In this document: piece after piece, positions 1 through 11,701 of the stretch
Position numbering within the stretch: position 1 is the stretch's first letter
Layout of the letters: every line of letters begins with the position of its first letter
From: Phragmites australis
Taxonomy: Eukaryota; Streptophyta; Magnoliopsida; Poales; Poaceae
Assembly: GCF_958298935.1 (NCBI RefSeq)
Contig: NC_084937.1
Span: 21,585,568-21,649,567 of the forward strand
DNA: 64,000 nucleotides
Direction of reading: 5' to 3'
The notes under the pieces: generated by a model
The model's input: the letters and a program-made list of their open reading frames with translations, nothing else
Databases searched by the model: none
Told to the model about the DNA's origin: nothing
Program-made: the position numbers and the translations under genes

Positions 1-465
1 TCCAAGATGGACAGATGGCTGGATGTTTAGCTTTTTCTCTGATTAACCAACCTGTCTGAATGTTCAGACCAATAATAGAAAGTGCGATTGGCTATTTCTA
101 ATAGAAAGTGCTAGATCTATCCATCACAACAACAGTAAGAACAACCAAATGAACAGACGAGTAACCGAGAATTCCAATATATGATTGAAAATAGTCGTGC
201 TATTACAAAGACCATTCTCCCCACAAGAGCATCGGCAGCAGAAACAAATACTGAAACAATCTGATGTTGCTCACTATGGCAGACGCAGCAAACCATCGAG
301 AGCACTTATTGGGCAGGAAAATATAAAGGAACAATAAACAATAACATAAGATATGCTTGCCGGTAGCCCAGCCAACTGCTTAACCGAAATTAGAAGAGCA
401 GGACCAACAGAGGTCTCGGAAACCTCAGCTTCAACATGCAACTGGAGGTGAAGAGCCCATTTTAT
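1..465 (-). other. 3' UTR and downstream flank of SAMDC
   Basis: No coding sequence is recognisable here. The stretch lies directly downstream of the SAMDC stop codon, so its right part should be the 3' UTR. I could not place a convincing poly(A) site. Confidence 0.5.
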
Positions 466-1656
466 TCAGGCATCCACATCTTTCTTCACCACCTTCTTCT
501 CTACATCCCAGCCGATACACATGTCGTCGCTCTTGTCAGCTGTTTCCATTCCGTCGCTACTCCAGCCATCTATTTCCAAGGTCGATCTTGGTGAAACAGT
601 GCCAGGGGCAACAGTAGTAAAGCTCTGGTACATCAGTAGACCACCACCAGGAAGCTCCTGCCCAACAAGATCATCGCACATGTAGGAGTCGACATCAACA
701 CCCTTTGCCCATGATTTGGCAAATCCATGCCCGCCGAAGATAGTAACAGCAACTGAGAAGTCCGAAGGAGAGAAGCCTGCCAGGACCCTCTTGATCACAT
801 CACTGTAAGCCAAGGAGCTTGGGTTGAAGTTCATTGTTTCATAGCTTGCATAGCTAAAACCTTCCTCAGGAGTGACATGGATTGTGGAGGCTGCAGGCCC
901 ACAGACGCCGTTCATTGAGTACCCGCATGGGTCGAACTCAAAGTCACAGATCTCCATCTCAGGGATGATGTCAGAAATCCCTGAAAGCTTCGTCATCTCC
1001 TTAGCTGATGAGCAACAGCCATCGGCAGAGTTCTTGAAGAACACTGCAGCTTTCTTGACATCCAATCCAGTCATGCACATCTCAAGTGTCACCATAGGTT
1101 GCTCAGGCTCCTCCGTGGCATAGTAGACATGCCACTTCTTCTTGGGCTTGAACGCGTCGCCAATCACATACGCATTGCCACCGGACTTGAGGCCACCAAA
1201 GAAGCCGTTCAGCACGGATACCTCCTCCGAGAAGCTGCGGTGCGGTGATGGCTGCGCACCAGGGAAGATGAACGTCCCACGAGAGTACTTCACTGAAAGA
1301 ACAGGCAGTGACAGTCCTGCAGCTAGCTCAAGGATGCGAGGAATGGAGAGCAGCAGCCTCGTCGTCCCACAGGTCTTGAGGACAACCTTGTGGGGATACA
1401 CAAAGAGGCTTGACTCCGACAGCACGTACGAGTCGAACTCCTTGTTGGAGAGCTGGGACACTATGGTGCACCGTGCAAGATCCAAGAACGAGTCAATCTG
1501 CTCGCGAGAGAGGGCGCGGAGGCCACGACCGCACGGGTCCACGAAGACAGGTGCATCAGAGAATGTTATCTCGAGGCGCTTCTCGTAGCCCTCAAACCCA
1601 ATAGGGGAGGCAGCCACAGGAGAAGAGCCCCAAGAATCAGCCGAAGCCATTGCCAT
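466..1656 (-). CDS. SAMDC: S-adenosylmethionine decarboxylase proenzyme
   Basis: This is a single-exon CDS of 396 codons encoding the enzyme that makes decarboxylated AdoMet, the aminopropyl donor for spermidine and spermine synthesis in the cytosol. The family's self-cleavage motif YVLSESSLFVYP is at residues 77-88. By homology the chain is cut between Glu81 and Ser82, and Ser82 becomes the pyruvoyl cofactor. Other family blocks are GFEGYEKRLEITF near the N-terminus, LKSGGNAYVIGD, KWHVYYATE, CGYSMNG and the PEST-like TIHVTPEEGFSYASYE. Length fits plant enzymes. I chose the ATG at 1656 (MAMASADSW) because the frame stays open further upstream only from a TTG codon. The mRNA leader carries the two uORFs listed separately, which are known in plants to repress translation when polyamines are high. 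No break is visible, so the gene looks functional. Confidence 0.96.
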   Translation of the reverse strand: MAMASADSWGSSPVAASPIGFEGYEKRLEITFSDAPVFVDPCGRGLRALSREQIDSFLDLARCTIVSQLSNKEFDSYVLSESSLFVYPHKVVLKTCGTTRLLLSIPRILELAAGLSLPVLSVKYSRGTFIFPGAQPSPHRSFSEEVSVLNGFFGGLKSGGNAYVIGDAFKPKKKWHVYYATEEPEQPMVTLEMCMTGLDVKKAAVFFKNSADGCCSSAKEMTKLSGISDIIPEMEICDFEFDPCGYSMNGVCGPAASTIHVTPEEGFSYASYETMNFNPSSLAYSDVIKRVLAGFSPSDFSVAVTIFGGHGFAKSWAKGVDVDSYMCDDLVGQELPGGGLLMYQSFTTVAPGTVSPRSTLEIDGWSSDGMETADKSDDMCIGWDVEKKVVKKDVDA

Positions 1657-1828
1657 TAGATGATGTGTTGCAAGGACGAAAGGATGGGACAGGAAGGAAG
1701 AGATTGGGGAAGACAAGTTGAAAGCTCAGAAGCAGAGAAGGCAGGCAGCCAAGGGAGAACTATCGAAGCAAAAACGAGAAAAATTGCAGTTAAATCCTAC
1801 TCTACAGCGAATTGCATGTGAAGGGGTA

Positions 1829-2075
1829 TCAGGATGGTTTGCGGGCGCACTGCAAAAACAAAAACATCATGCAAATTAGCACTAGAAACCAGAGTATGAA
1901 ATGCCTTCATCAGCGAATTTCCACTTAGAGTACTTACGTTGGAGTAAGCAGCAGACTGGAACTTCTTGATTCCTCCGGCTGGGCGAACGTCCTCAATCTT
2001 GTAACCAAGGGGAGCTTCGTACATGGAACTACTACTACTACTACTACTAGACTTCTTTCCACCTTTCGACTCCAT
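1829..2075 (-). CDS. Conserved SAMDC small uORF, spliced, 52 aa
   Basis: This is the conserved peptide uORF of plant SAMDC mRNAs, which stalls or represses translation of the downstream ORF in response to polyamines. It starts at 2075 and is split by an 88-bp intron (1850-1937, GTAAGT donor, TTTTTGCAG acceptor), giving exons 2075-1938 and 1849-1829. The first exon reads MESKGGKK, nine serines, then MYEAPLGYKIEDVRP. The second exon supplies exactly the conserved C-terminal CARKPS and a stop, which confirms the splice. The serine run is partly encoded by a trinucleotide repeat. The uORF stop lies 172 nt upstream of the main start codon. Confidence 0.93.
2028..2048 (-). repeat. (AGT)7 microsatellite inside the regulatory uORF
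   Basis: Seven consecutive AGT codons on the minus strand encode seven of the nine serines near the N-terminus of the small uORF. Length changes here would stay in frame. Confidence 0.85.
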
Positions 2076-2083
2076 TAGAACAT
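2075..2083 (-). CDS. Tiny uORF overlapping the small uORF by one base
   Basis: The leader reads ATG TTC TAA TGG: a two-codon ORF (Met-Phe) whose stop codon shares its last A with the ATG of the small uORF at 2075. This one-base overlap between a tiny and a small uORF is the known arrangement in plant SAMDC mRNAs. There, initiation at the tiny uORF versus the small one sets the polyamine response. The tiny uORF is often given as three or four codons, so this one is at the short end. Confidence 0.88.
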   Translation of the reverse strand: MF

Positions 2084-2106
2084 CAACAATGTTCCCTTTC
2101 TTTTAA

Positions 2107-3496
2107 CTGTTAAACAAAAAACAAAGTAACCCCAAATAGTTTGGTTTTCTTAGGCAGAAGACAGCATAAATCATAGCTATATTGTAAAGGATCAAAAGTA
2201 GCATATGTCAATGAAGACAAAGCATTCACAAGTATACAATTTGTTCAGATGCTAATACAATTCCACTTGAAGATGAGAAGTCATGGCAGTACGATGTTGA
2301 GATAGGCAATTCCACTTGAAGATGAGAAGCCATGAAAGTACGATGTTGAGATAGGCATACACAATTTTTAGGTATTAAGCCATGCACCATGGAACAAGTA
2401 ACCAAAAAGATCAATTCAATCTTTAAGTAAAATAATTAATAATCGAAGCAAGAAGATTAACTCCATACTAGTTGATATCATGAAACCTATTAAGCACAGA
2501 AAAAGATCGTAGTTGATACCATTGCTCAATTATACCAGGTAGCAAAGTTGTTTGTTTCTTTGTTAATTATGTATTTTTCTTCGTGAAAACCGTGGCTTCC
2601 ATACGGCTGAAGTACACAACATATCATTGTGGCAATATATCACACCAGAGAGCATCACCAATCAGTTAGAAGAAGTGTATGAGCAAAACAAGGGACCGAA
2701 CAAAGAACAACGCAAAGAAAGATTATAGCTCATATAATCTGAATTTTTTTCTTGCGAATCTTACGGACAACCACACGGCAAGAAGAGCTAGCGAAAGTAA
2801 ACGGGTGGTCCTTCTCGATGATTACAAGAAGTCGGCATAAATTAAACGAACGGCGTAGCCTCCGGAAGGAAAAATTACAGTAGCGCTCGCGGATGCATAG
2901 ATTATCACCACGGTTCATTTAGGTTGAGATTCGTATTAAAAAATTAGATGAAAAAAAATCATAAATAAATAATACAATCAACAGCTGAATAGATACAAAG
3001 TTGATAAAATAGACGACGAGGTAATCGTTTGTCTACACCCCACGGAGTTGACTTCTCGACGTTTCGCACAAACAAAAATTGTTGTTTCTTGGGCGTAGCA
3101 AACCGAGCAAGTTCGAATAAGATAAACAAAGACAACGTATACGGCAAAAAAAACTAAGGTTAACAACGCATTAGCTATTCACCATTAACAAGAAACGAAA
3201 AGAATCACAGATCCAGTCTGAAGCTACGTTCCCCCCCACGAAAGAGTAACAATACAAAAATTCCCGACGCCTCCGGCAATCAGGGGATGAGAACGAGACC
3301 GGAATCCCACGCCTGAGCAGAGCCAATCCCTACCTCGGCAGCCCAAACAACCGCCCTCAAAAACCTATCCAAGATCCAAACCAGCGCACCGGTGACGGGA
3401 CCTCCGCGGTTCCTCCGGACGGAGCCCAGGTACGGCGAGCCGCGACGAGCACAGCGCAAGCAAGCAAAGCAAGAAAAGGTGAAGAAGAGAACTCAC
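2107..3496 (-). other. SAMDC 5' UTR intron (about 1.4 kb) with untranslated exon 1 upstream
   Basis: A GTGAGT donor at 3496-3491 and an acceptor (TTTGTTTAACAG) ending at 2107 bracket an AT-rich stretch without coding potential. Untranslated exon 1 would run from the transcription start (about 3660) to 3497. The second leader exon starts at 2106 and carries both uORFs. Long leader introns are usual for this gene family. The intron also holds a short direct duplication of about 45 bp near 2256-2355. Confidence 0.7.
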
Positions 3497-3688
3497 GCTT
3501 GTTCAAGAATGCGACCGCCGGCGGCGCCGAGAGAAGCAATCTCCCAAGAATCGAGGACGAGGGAGCCGCTGCTGCTGTTCTTGGGCACGGGCGGGGCTTG
3601 CTCCTCTGCGACGCGGAGGATTCTGTTCCAAGGAACGAAGGGCGGTGTGGCCTTGGGATGGGGAGAAGAAGGTGGCGGCAGGCGCGGC

Positions 3689-3697
3689 AATTTATAG
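3689..3697 (-). promoter_or_regulatory. TATA box of SAMDC
   Basis: CTATAAATT on the minus strand lies about 30 bp upstream of the expected start of untranslated exon 1, in a GC-rich context. About 50 bp further upstream the sequence becomes AT-rich and matches a retrotransposon gag remnant. Confidence 0.65.
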
Positions 3698-3744
3698 TGG
3701 CATGGGCAGATTGGTTTGTTATAGAAACGAGTGAATTTTTTTTA

Positions 3745-4460
3745 ATTAATATAAAATTCTTATTATGAGGTACATCTATTTGCTCATATGTGATAGAAAT
3801 CAAAGAAGGTAAAGTAAATCCATTAATTAAAGAGTTAGCATAAGAAATATAAACTCTAGACTAATTATCACTATTAGATTTGAAACTAACACTATGTTAT
3901 GAGACAGGGTATTTCTTAAGTTTATTATCGCCGCCTTGGTGTCTCAGTAGACCTGAGTTTGCTGAAAAATTTATCATAAGTCAAAGTGTTATAACTAGAC
4001 GACTCTTTAATGCTTGAGATTTTTATGACCTTGATCGCTCTCTTATGATTAGAGTAGGGTAAAATTCTAGTGGATCTAAGTTTGCTCGCTATTCTATCAA
4101 ATCTAGCAAACATAGCATCCAAAAATTATTAGGATCCTTATACAAATATTTGATATTCTTGATTGTATATACTCTACCGTCTAATCATAATTTGGTCGGT
4201 GCCTTCATGGAAGACATGAGAATAGTCCAAATTTCCATGGCACTACAAAAATACTGAACTTTGTCAAACTCATTACGACTTAAACTAGTGAACAATATAT
4301 TTTCAACTTTATTGCTAGCTTCATATTGTTCGTTCTAGATTTGAGAAGTGCGAGCAATAGGAATCTCATAGTTAGAATCTACAATTTCATATATTGTACT
4401 TCCTTAGCTTAAGAGGTAAGCCCTCATACGTACCTTTCAGTAAAAAAATCATGTCCATCA
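3745..4460 (-). pseudogene. Decayed Copia gag fragment
   Basis: Translation of the minus strand in shifting frames gives Copia gag (UBN2-type) blocks, for example MFARFDRIASKLRSTRILPY, then YNTLTYDKFFSKLRSTE, then PSLISITYEQID near the distal end. Stops interrupt every frame, so it cannot make a protein. Only part of gag is left, and no zinc knuckle or pol follows. Confidence 0.65.
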
Positions 4461-4538
4461 AAGAGCGGAATCTTTCCATGTCTCTCCATATCGTCTACTG
4501 ATCACAAAGCCGATTAGGGCCAACTAGTGACCTCACAC

Positions 4539-4550
4539 GGCTCTGATATA
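4539..4550 (-). other. Primer-binding site of the Copia remnant
   Basis: On the minus strand TATATCAGAGCC lies a few bases after the LTR end. It resembles TGGTATCAGAGCC, the initiator-tRNA-Met primer site of Copia elements, and shows that this is a 5' LTR. Confidence 0.7.
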
Positions 4551-4553
4551 CAT

Positions 4554-6510
4554 TGTAGGACTGAGATTGACAACTAGAGAGGGGTAAATTGATGCATAAA
4601 TAAATTTCTTATGAAATTGATGACTTCCTCCTATTCTTAAGCTCAACACACCTGAAAACTACATGCGAAAGTAAGAGAGATAAGAACAAATTACAAGACT
4701 TCTAAAATCAACGCTCATTTTTTATGGATGAGAACTCTAAGTTCTATTTAAGGTCACATCAAGAGTCATAGCGCAAGAAAATAATCAACTTGAAGAAAAG
4801 CTCCTAAACGTAAGAGAACTCGCCACCGGAAAAAGAGATTTTTTAAGTTGTTAGATGCAGAGGGTTGGGACGGATCAATATCAACTCATATAAGAAGATT
4901 AACCCTCTAGCAACAAGAAGAACACATCTTACAAGACTCAAAAAGAGCAACTCTCAAAGAAAATGAAAATCAATAAGAAAAAAAAAACTTGCACCGAAAC
5001 ACGGGAGCCAAAAGTAGAAGACTAGAAGGAGATGAACTCAAGCATATAAAAAACACTCTTTTCATTAAGCTCAAATGACGTCCTCTTTTAGCAGATTACA
5101 AAGTATTTTTCTCACAAAAGCTCTCACCTAAATGTAAGCTAAGCACTCATATCTTCCTCTCTACACAACACAAGTGGAAGGCTCTCAAAACTTTTCAAAA
5201 ACGCTCAAAGGCTCAAATGACTGACTCAAACCTCCCATACAGCTCTACCCCTCTATTTATAGGCCTATGGAGATATCTTAACCCTTAATTAATCTTGTCC
5301 CTAAACCGCCTTTCACTTACAATACACTCACATAGACCACTAGGGTAGTTACGTTAGAATTTTTTTCCGTCCATCGGAAGACCGTGGCACCTTCATAATT
5401 TAGCTTCACCTCGACGCAAGCTTCACGATGATGCCACATGGACTCCATCCTCCTGCGGTTTTTGCGGCCAAATCAGGAAACTGCCTTGCCCGCTTCTCAA
5501 ATTGTGACTCACAGCCACTTTCTTACACCTTAACCAAGTCTTCCAATATCGACATGTGTCCTCCGTCTTGCGATCTTGACCGCCGGCAAGTCTCTCCCGC
5601 TTCCGATCTCTCGAGCCACAGTGTCACTTGCACCGGTATCCCTTTCGCTTGATTTTATCTCCACACCATCTTCATCCTCCATCATATTCTTTGCTTGACC
5701 TCCATGTGCATAGCTAGGATCAACCTGGATTCCGTCTGGCCTCCTTGATCATCTAGCACTAAGCACCACGCTTGGCCTCGATCATCCCGCCGTCAGTTAC
5801 TAAGTTGCATCCATCACCTGCACAACACAAGCCAAATAACGTACATATCTCCAACTCTATTATAGATTAGTCCATAATCAAAATCCCCAGTCAATGCTCA
5901 TCTCAGAAAAATCATAAACGTTGGATGATCCAACGTCCACACCTCCTAAACGCCGGACCATCCGGCATGTCTAACTTGCTAGACTGACCGTCTGAAATCC
6001 TCTCTGCAAAAAATAGTTTGACGTACACAACCACTCAACGCTCGACCATCTAGCATGTTCATCTCCACCAGACAATTATTTTGTAATCTCTCTGCAACAA
6101 ATGATCCGATGTATTCTCTAACGTTCACATCTTCCGTCACCGAACCATCTAGCGTAGGTAGGTCCACTAGAGCCAATTTGCAACATCTCTACAAGAAATA
6201 CTTTGGTATTCACTGTGTCCATCGCCAGACCATCCGACGTGTACTTCAAATTTTCTTCTGAGTTAAAATACTCCGACGTGTAGTCTTCCTAGGCGAAAAT
6301 TTCTAGCACCGGATCATCCAACATGTACAATATTTCTAGACTCAGAGACAAAAATATCAACTCCATTTTCACTACAACTTTGATTAGTCATGATCATAAT
6401 TACTGTACATAAACACGCTTATACAATCTCACAAATTAACAAACTAAATCCATAATTTTATCAATCACTTATCACTTATAAATTAATACACATTTCAACT
6501 TAGTTTCTCA
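4554..6510 (-). repeat. LTR, family A, copy 1 (1957 bp)
   Basis: In sense (minus) orientation it starts TGAGAAAC and ends CGGTCCTACA-like. The inverted copy at 18179-20786 aligns along the whole length by eye. It contains a reversed TATA motif (CCTATAAATAG in sense, near 5255), and between about 5940 and 6320 a series of imperfect palindromes such as CGCCGGACCATCCGGCATG. Confidence 0.75.
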
Positions 6511-8979
6511 GGATGGACAATAGGTTTAAAAATAAAAAAATTATTATGTTTCAATACTCACAAAATTCAAGATATTGTTAAAATAGTCATGAAATTTTTT
6601 GAAAAAAATTCTCAGGATGGCCTAAAACTTTTTTAGGAAAAACAAAATAGCTCTTAAATTTTTTTGACAAAAATATAATTTCTACAATAAAAAAATACAA
6701 AATATGATTTGGAGTCTGGATTTGCAATTTTTCAAAACGAACATATATATATACAATTTTTATTTAAAAATATAAAAATACACGTCTAGTTTCCCTAAAA
6801 AATATTTTATTCTGCATTTTTCCCAAAAAAAAAAAATACTTGACTTCTGCATGTATTTGCTGGGTTGCATTGCACGTCTAGTTTAGTGGTTTTCCTCGTT
6901 TAATTCCGTAGGCCTGCACATACGAGACTGACAAATGTAAATTCACGGACTTCCCTAAGTGTTTGCTACGCTGCAGTACTCATTTGTGGTTTACATTTGG
7001 TGATGTCATGATGTGCAATGCTGACTCGCTAGATTTAGTGTGAGCAAAATTTGAGGTGCTGTAACAAGTGCGGTTAGTCCGGGACAGATGTTATTATTGT
7101 GCTAAATCTGCGACAAATTCGTGAGCGCTATGGTAATTTTAGGTGGATTTTGCTAGTTTCGTGTTTTCATTCTACATTCTTTTTTATTTGTTCGTGATAT
7201 CCTTCATTAGTCCTAAAAGAATAATATTGTTCAGGAGCTAGTCCTTAAAAAGTGACATTGTTAAAGGACGTGCTTTTATATCTTCTAACGGAAAAAGAGA
7301 GACTCTTTCCTTAGATCACGCCTAAGAGATTCCTCTCACGGGTGAAATTCTCGTTGTGAAGGGATTTTTGTTCCTTTCAGCGCTCCAGCGGTTTCCTTTT
7401 ATGGTTTCCTTCATGACGGGATTTCCAGGGTCATTCTCTTCAGGATGAAATTATCTCTCCTTTCACTTCATGATTCCTCTCGAAGGGAAGCTGTTGGAGA
7501 TGAGAGAAAATAAAAGGAATAGAAACAGTGAAGGGAATTGGGAAGAAAATAAAATGAAGAAAATATGGTTAGGAATAGTCTTATGTAAAACATCATATCT
7601 ATGGTGTGGCTTGCGTGGTTATGAAATCCAAAATATTATGGTACAAATTAAGTAATCTATAAGTATCTATCGACTAAATAATATTATTTTTTTAAACTGA
7701 GTATTTTTTAAAAAGTATTGTTATTAGTTGAACTAAAAGAATCGGTGAGTATCTTAGATTAATTAATTTTCACATCTACAAATTGTGATTCCCGTTGATT
7801 GGATTGGCCGAGTTTCATAATGGAGATTTGGTGTTTGACTGCACTAGCTGGCAATAATTCTGCATCAATCCACTTTGATCAAAGGCTATATAAAAGCGCC
7901 ACAACGGGCGGCTAAGAACAAAATAGCATCAAAAGAAGCATGGCACATTTCTCTCCAAGAATAAAATATTTTTGCTACTTGAGAATAAAGGTATGAAGGA
8001 TTTGACTATTAACGTTATTGCTCACTGAGTCAATATTTTTTCTACGTCTTTGGAAAGCCATAATATTTGCCCCTTCTTCTTTTTCTAAACCTTGCTTAAA
8101 TATGGGTTTAATTAATGAAAAGCATAGATTCTGCTTTTGTTCGTTAAGGAAAAGCTACACCTTACAAAAGAAAATCAAATTCACCTCTTCCTACGTGAGA
8201 GAAATTACAAATAAAAGTGCTTGGACTAGCTGAATCATATCGAAATGCAAAATTAATTTTCGAAATAACCGAAGCCCAGAATTGAACACGACGTCCCTGT
8301 CATTTGAGCTTCGATCACTATTGCTTTGGAAAAGACCAATGCTGGCTGGCTGTTAGGTGGCTTCCAATACAACTGCTTTAGAACAATGTCTATCTTCTTC
8401 CACCTCACATATACATTTGTGTAAAGATTATTTCTCTAATTCAAATTTTCTTGTACATATCGAAATATATATTCACATCTAAAATTTTCTATTAGTACTT
8501 ATTTATTTGCTCATTTCATGCAACATATGAAGATGGATATTAAACACCACAACGTATTTCTTATCTTGTTTCGTACGTTGGATATTATGCATAGATTGTT
8601 TCTTTAGGAAAAAGCTAGCTCCACCTCTCTCTTCTTTAATTTATTGGTACCTTAAAAAAAATCATATGTAGCATGATTATTTAATGTCTAAGAAAAAAAG
8701 ATAAGATGGAGTATTGGGAGTGACCTTGAAACAACACTTATTTGAGCTTATTCCTCCGCATCTTCCTGGAGACATTCACATAACTTGCAAGGATAGGATT
8801 GGCATTTCACTTACCAACAAATTAATTAATTAGCTCCACTAAATATAGTATTAATTATTGGCCAATTAGGTTAGTCTAATCTCGATTACGAGTCATCCCA
8901 CCTCGATCGAGGCCGAGCTGGTGCCCTCGGCCACTACGCTAGCTGCTGCATGCGCGGCATGTGATGGAGACCTTAAAGT
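6511..8979. other. AT-rich intergenic DNA, no gene recognised
   Basis: I see no conserved coding frame. A TATA-like CTATATAAAAG occurs near 7886, but no convincing gene follows on the plus strand. Long A/T runs and short simple repeats dominate. Confidence 0.5.
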
Positions 8980-9677
8980 TGTTAGAAAATATCTCATGTA
9001 ATTGATGAAGAAAAATAATTTTTATATGAAAAGATGTTAGTAGGATGGTTGTTAGACTTAAAGAATGAGAATCATAGGGTTAAAATATCCTCTCCTCTCA
9101 CTTTAAAAGAATTAACAATATATTGTATTCTAAATATGTGAGTGCATGTTTCTTGAAGAATTAATGGGAATTGATCGCATGCACGCAGTTACTAGTGTCG
9201 GTTAATGAATTGATTTTTGTCTCATGCACGCTTGCTTGTTGTAAAGTTGTATGATTGTTTCATAAATTAAGGCTGCTCAAGTTAATCAGGTGCTTTCATG
9301 AATTGCATGACAGTTTCATAAATTAATGCTCCTATAAAGTTGCATGGCTGTTTCATGAACTCATGCGTTAAGCTCAAGTCCATCGGATGCTCTCGGAGTT
9401 GCTACATATATGACCCACTGTTAGAACATTTGAAGCAAGCTAGAGAGAAAGGAAAGAAAGAACACATATGAGAGTAGTTATCTAATAATCACGAGAACAA
9501 GAAAAATAGAAGGAAGAGAAGAGAAAAATATATTTAATATGCAAGCGGGTAAGATATGTGGTATAGCACATGAATGGTTGAGTTGTGTGATGCACATTTA
9601 AAGGTTATTTTATTTTATTCGGTTAAATCAATCTGTGCTAATACGATCTTGTATAGCTTCTGCGAATTTTGCTTATA
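8980..9677 (+). repeat. 5' LTR of the 8-kb Copia element
   Basis: It matches 16261-16979 along its length by eye, with many substitutions and small indels, so the insertion is old. The terminal CA has become TA. The 3' copy is about 20 bp longer. Confidence 0.88.
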
Positions 9678-9679
9678 TT

Positions 9680-9691
9680 TGGTATCAAATT
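9680..9691 (+). other. Primer-binding site of the 8-kb Copia element
   Basis: TGGTATCAAATT starts 2 bp after the 5' LTR and resembles the Copia initiator-tRNA-Met site TGGTATCAGAGC. Confidence 0.65.
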
Positions 9692-10566
9692 CAGGTTTTA
9701 GCACATTTGATTTATCATGATAATTATTCTCGGATATGTTGGTTTCCTCTTTCTTATGCCAATAAAATTTGCATGCAACATGACAGTTATTCCGTTGTAT
9801 AATGTTGCATGATTACAGGACCAACTAGTAAACAAATGGATTATGCCTATCCGCATGGTATTGAATGGAAATCAATGGAAAAACGCTCACGAATTATTTT
9901 TATGAGCAATTATTAATAACATGTAAACTAAATATTTTATTATCAAAGCATGTTAGTCACCAAAGTGACCTTGCATAAAAAAAGGAATCGTAAATATTTT
10001 AGTTGTGCAATTCAATTATTCATATAAAATTGATGCTAATTATTGAAAAATATAATGAACAATTGAGTTTACTAATTGGATGCTAGGAGTCATCCAAAGA
10101 TGTACCATTGCTTATAATAAGTAACATAAAAGGGATATATTGACATGCTTTATATATTTGTTAGTCTCTTCAAAGATAGCATTCTTATTATTTGAGTGTG
10201 GTTGATTATCCAATAAAGACATTTATTTTAGCATCATTTTTGTTCTAGTATGTATCTGAATTTTATCCAAAGATTTTTTTAGACACGCACTTAAGGTTTT
10301 CTTGAATCCATTTTGTTTACTCAAAGTATTAATATGTGAGCTTTTAAAATATTTGTAGTATCAATTAATTTGATGAGTCAAATTTATAGGCTTGTCAAGT
10401 TCAACGGGCTAAACTATAATGATTAGGCTGAATAAATTCTGTTTCATTTAGGTGCTATGGATTTGAATGTATCACTAGTTCTTGGTAAGCCCGCAACCAT
10501 TACTGAAGAAAGTAGTGAGGATGACCGTGCCTTTTTTGAACTTAGGAACGGTCTAACAGGCTAAGT

Positions 10567-11160
10567 TTGAACTTGATGTGGCTGACAATTGCTGAAAATG
10601 TCAAGCCATTGATGCCCATAATTGAGAGTGCAAAAGAATTCATGGAGAAGCTGAAGGAATACTCTCACTCGGACATTACCAACAAGTCCATTGTTGGGAG
10701 TCTCATGAGTGAGTTGACAACCAAGAAGTTTGATTGGTCGCTTCCCATTCATGATCTTGGGACAAGTATGGCGAACATTGCCGCAAAATTGAACTCCATG
10801 GGCATGGATGTGAACAAATCCTTTTTGGTCCAGTTTATTATGAACTCACTTCCTCCCGAGTTTGGCCTGTTCTAAGTGAATTACAACACCATTAAAGAAA
10901 AGTGGAATATTCAAGAAGTCAAGGTCATGTTGATTCAGGAGGAAGGAAGGATAAAGAAAAATAGGGATCTGTCTACCCATCTCACGGTGCATAATGATGC
11001 TAGCAGCAACAAAGGAAAACTAGGGAAGAAGGGAAAGAAGGTGGCAAAAGATTTACTTCATGTTAATGAGGGGGCAAATCCCTAAGAAATTGAAATGCCA
11101 TTTCTGCAAGAAAATTAGTCATTTCAAGAAGGATTGCAAGAAGAGGAAGAAATGGTTTGA
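10567..11160 (+). pseudogene. Copia gag with CCHC zinc knuckle
   Basis: The first frame (10567-10875) has UBN2-type gag features such as NKSIVGSLMSELTTKKFDWS and ends at a stop. A second segment (10876-11085) continues with a basic region. The zinc knuckle CHFCKKISHFKKDC (C-X2-C-X4-H-X4-C), which packages element RNA, lies in another frame at about 11096-11140. At least one stop and one frameshift break the gene. Confidence 0.8.
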
Positions 11161-11701
11161 AAAGATAGGTATACATTATGTTTCTGTATGCTTAGAATCA
11201 AATCTCATTGAAGTTCCTAACGATACCTGGTGTTTAGATTCTGGTGTTACTACTCATGTTTCACATGTTATGGAGGGATTGCTTTTGATCCAACTCATAT
11301 ACGAACCTAAAAAGTTCTTATACATGGGGAATAGAATGAATGCACGTATTGAAGGGATCGGGACTTACAAAATAATCATCGAGACCGGCCTACACTTAGA
11401 CTTGAAAGAGTGTCTTTATGTTCCTAAATGTACTAGAAACCTAGTATCTATAAGCAAGTTGGATGTAATAGATTTTAAGTTTATGCTTGGTGACGGTATG
11501 TTCTCATTATATAAGAATAAATACTATTATGGTTATGGTATTTTAATTGATGGTTTATACCGCTTTAAACTTGATAATGATTTTTCTAAATCTCTGTTTC
11601 ATATCGAGCATGTTATTGGAAATAAACATAGTGCACATAATGAGTGACCTGCTTATTTGTGGCATCAAAGATTAGGTCACATATCCAAAGAAAGAGTTTT
11701 G
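11160..11701 (+). pseudogene. Copia protease and start of pre-integrase domain
   Basis: The aspartic protease active site is WCLDSGVTTHVSH (about 11230-11268), where the usual form is DSGA(S/T). The frame runs open to 11647. After a stop, pre-integrase sequence LWHQRLGHISKERV follows and is then cut at 11701 by the inserted LTR. Confidence 0.8.

Larger units (their letters stand above)
3740..6510 (-). mobile_element. Truncated Copia-type LTR retrotransposon (5' LTR, primer site, partial gag)
   Basis: Reading on the minus strand, an LTR (6510-4554) is followed at once by a primer-binding site and a decayed gag that stops near 3740. There is no pol and no second LTR, so the 3' part was deleted or never present. 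The break lies close to the SAMDC TATA box. The same LTR family occurs inverted at 18179-20786. Confidence 0.75.

Noticed and set aside
1657..1716. SAMDC frame remains open upstream to a TTG at 1716
   Set aside because: TTG is not expected as a start here, and the plant protein normally begins near the ATG at 1656. The upstream part would be leader.
7862..8233. TATA-like CTATATAAAAG followed by a 71-codon open frame
   Set aside because: The frame has no known motif, is AT-rich and lies in repeat-like intergenic DNA. A TATA match alone is weak.
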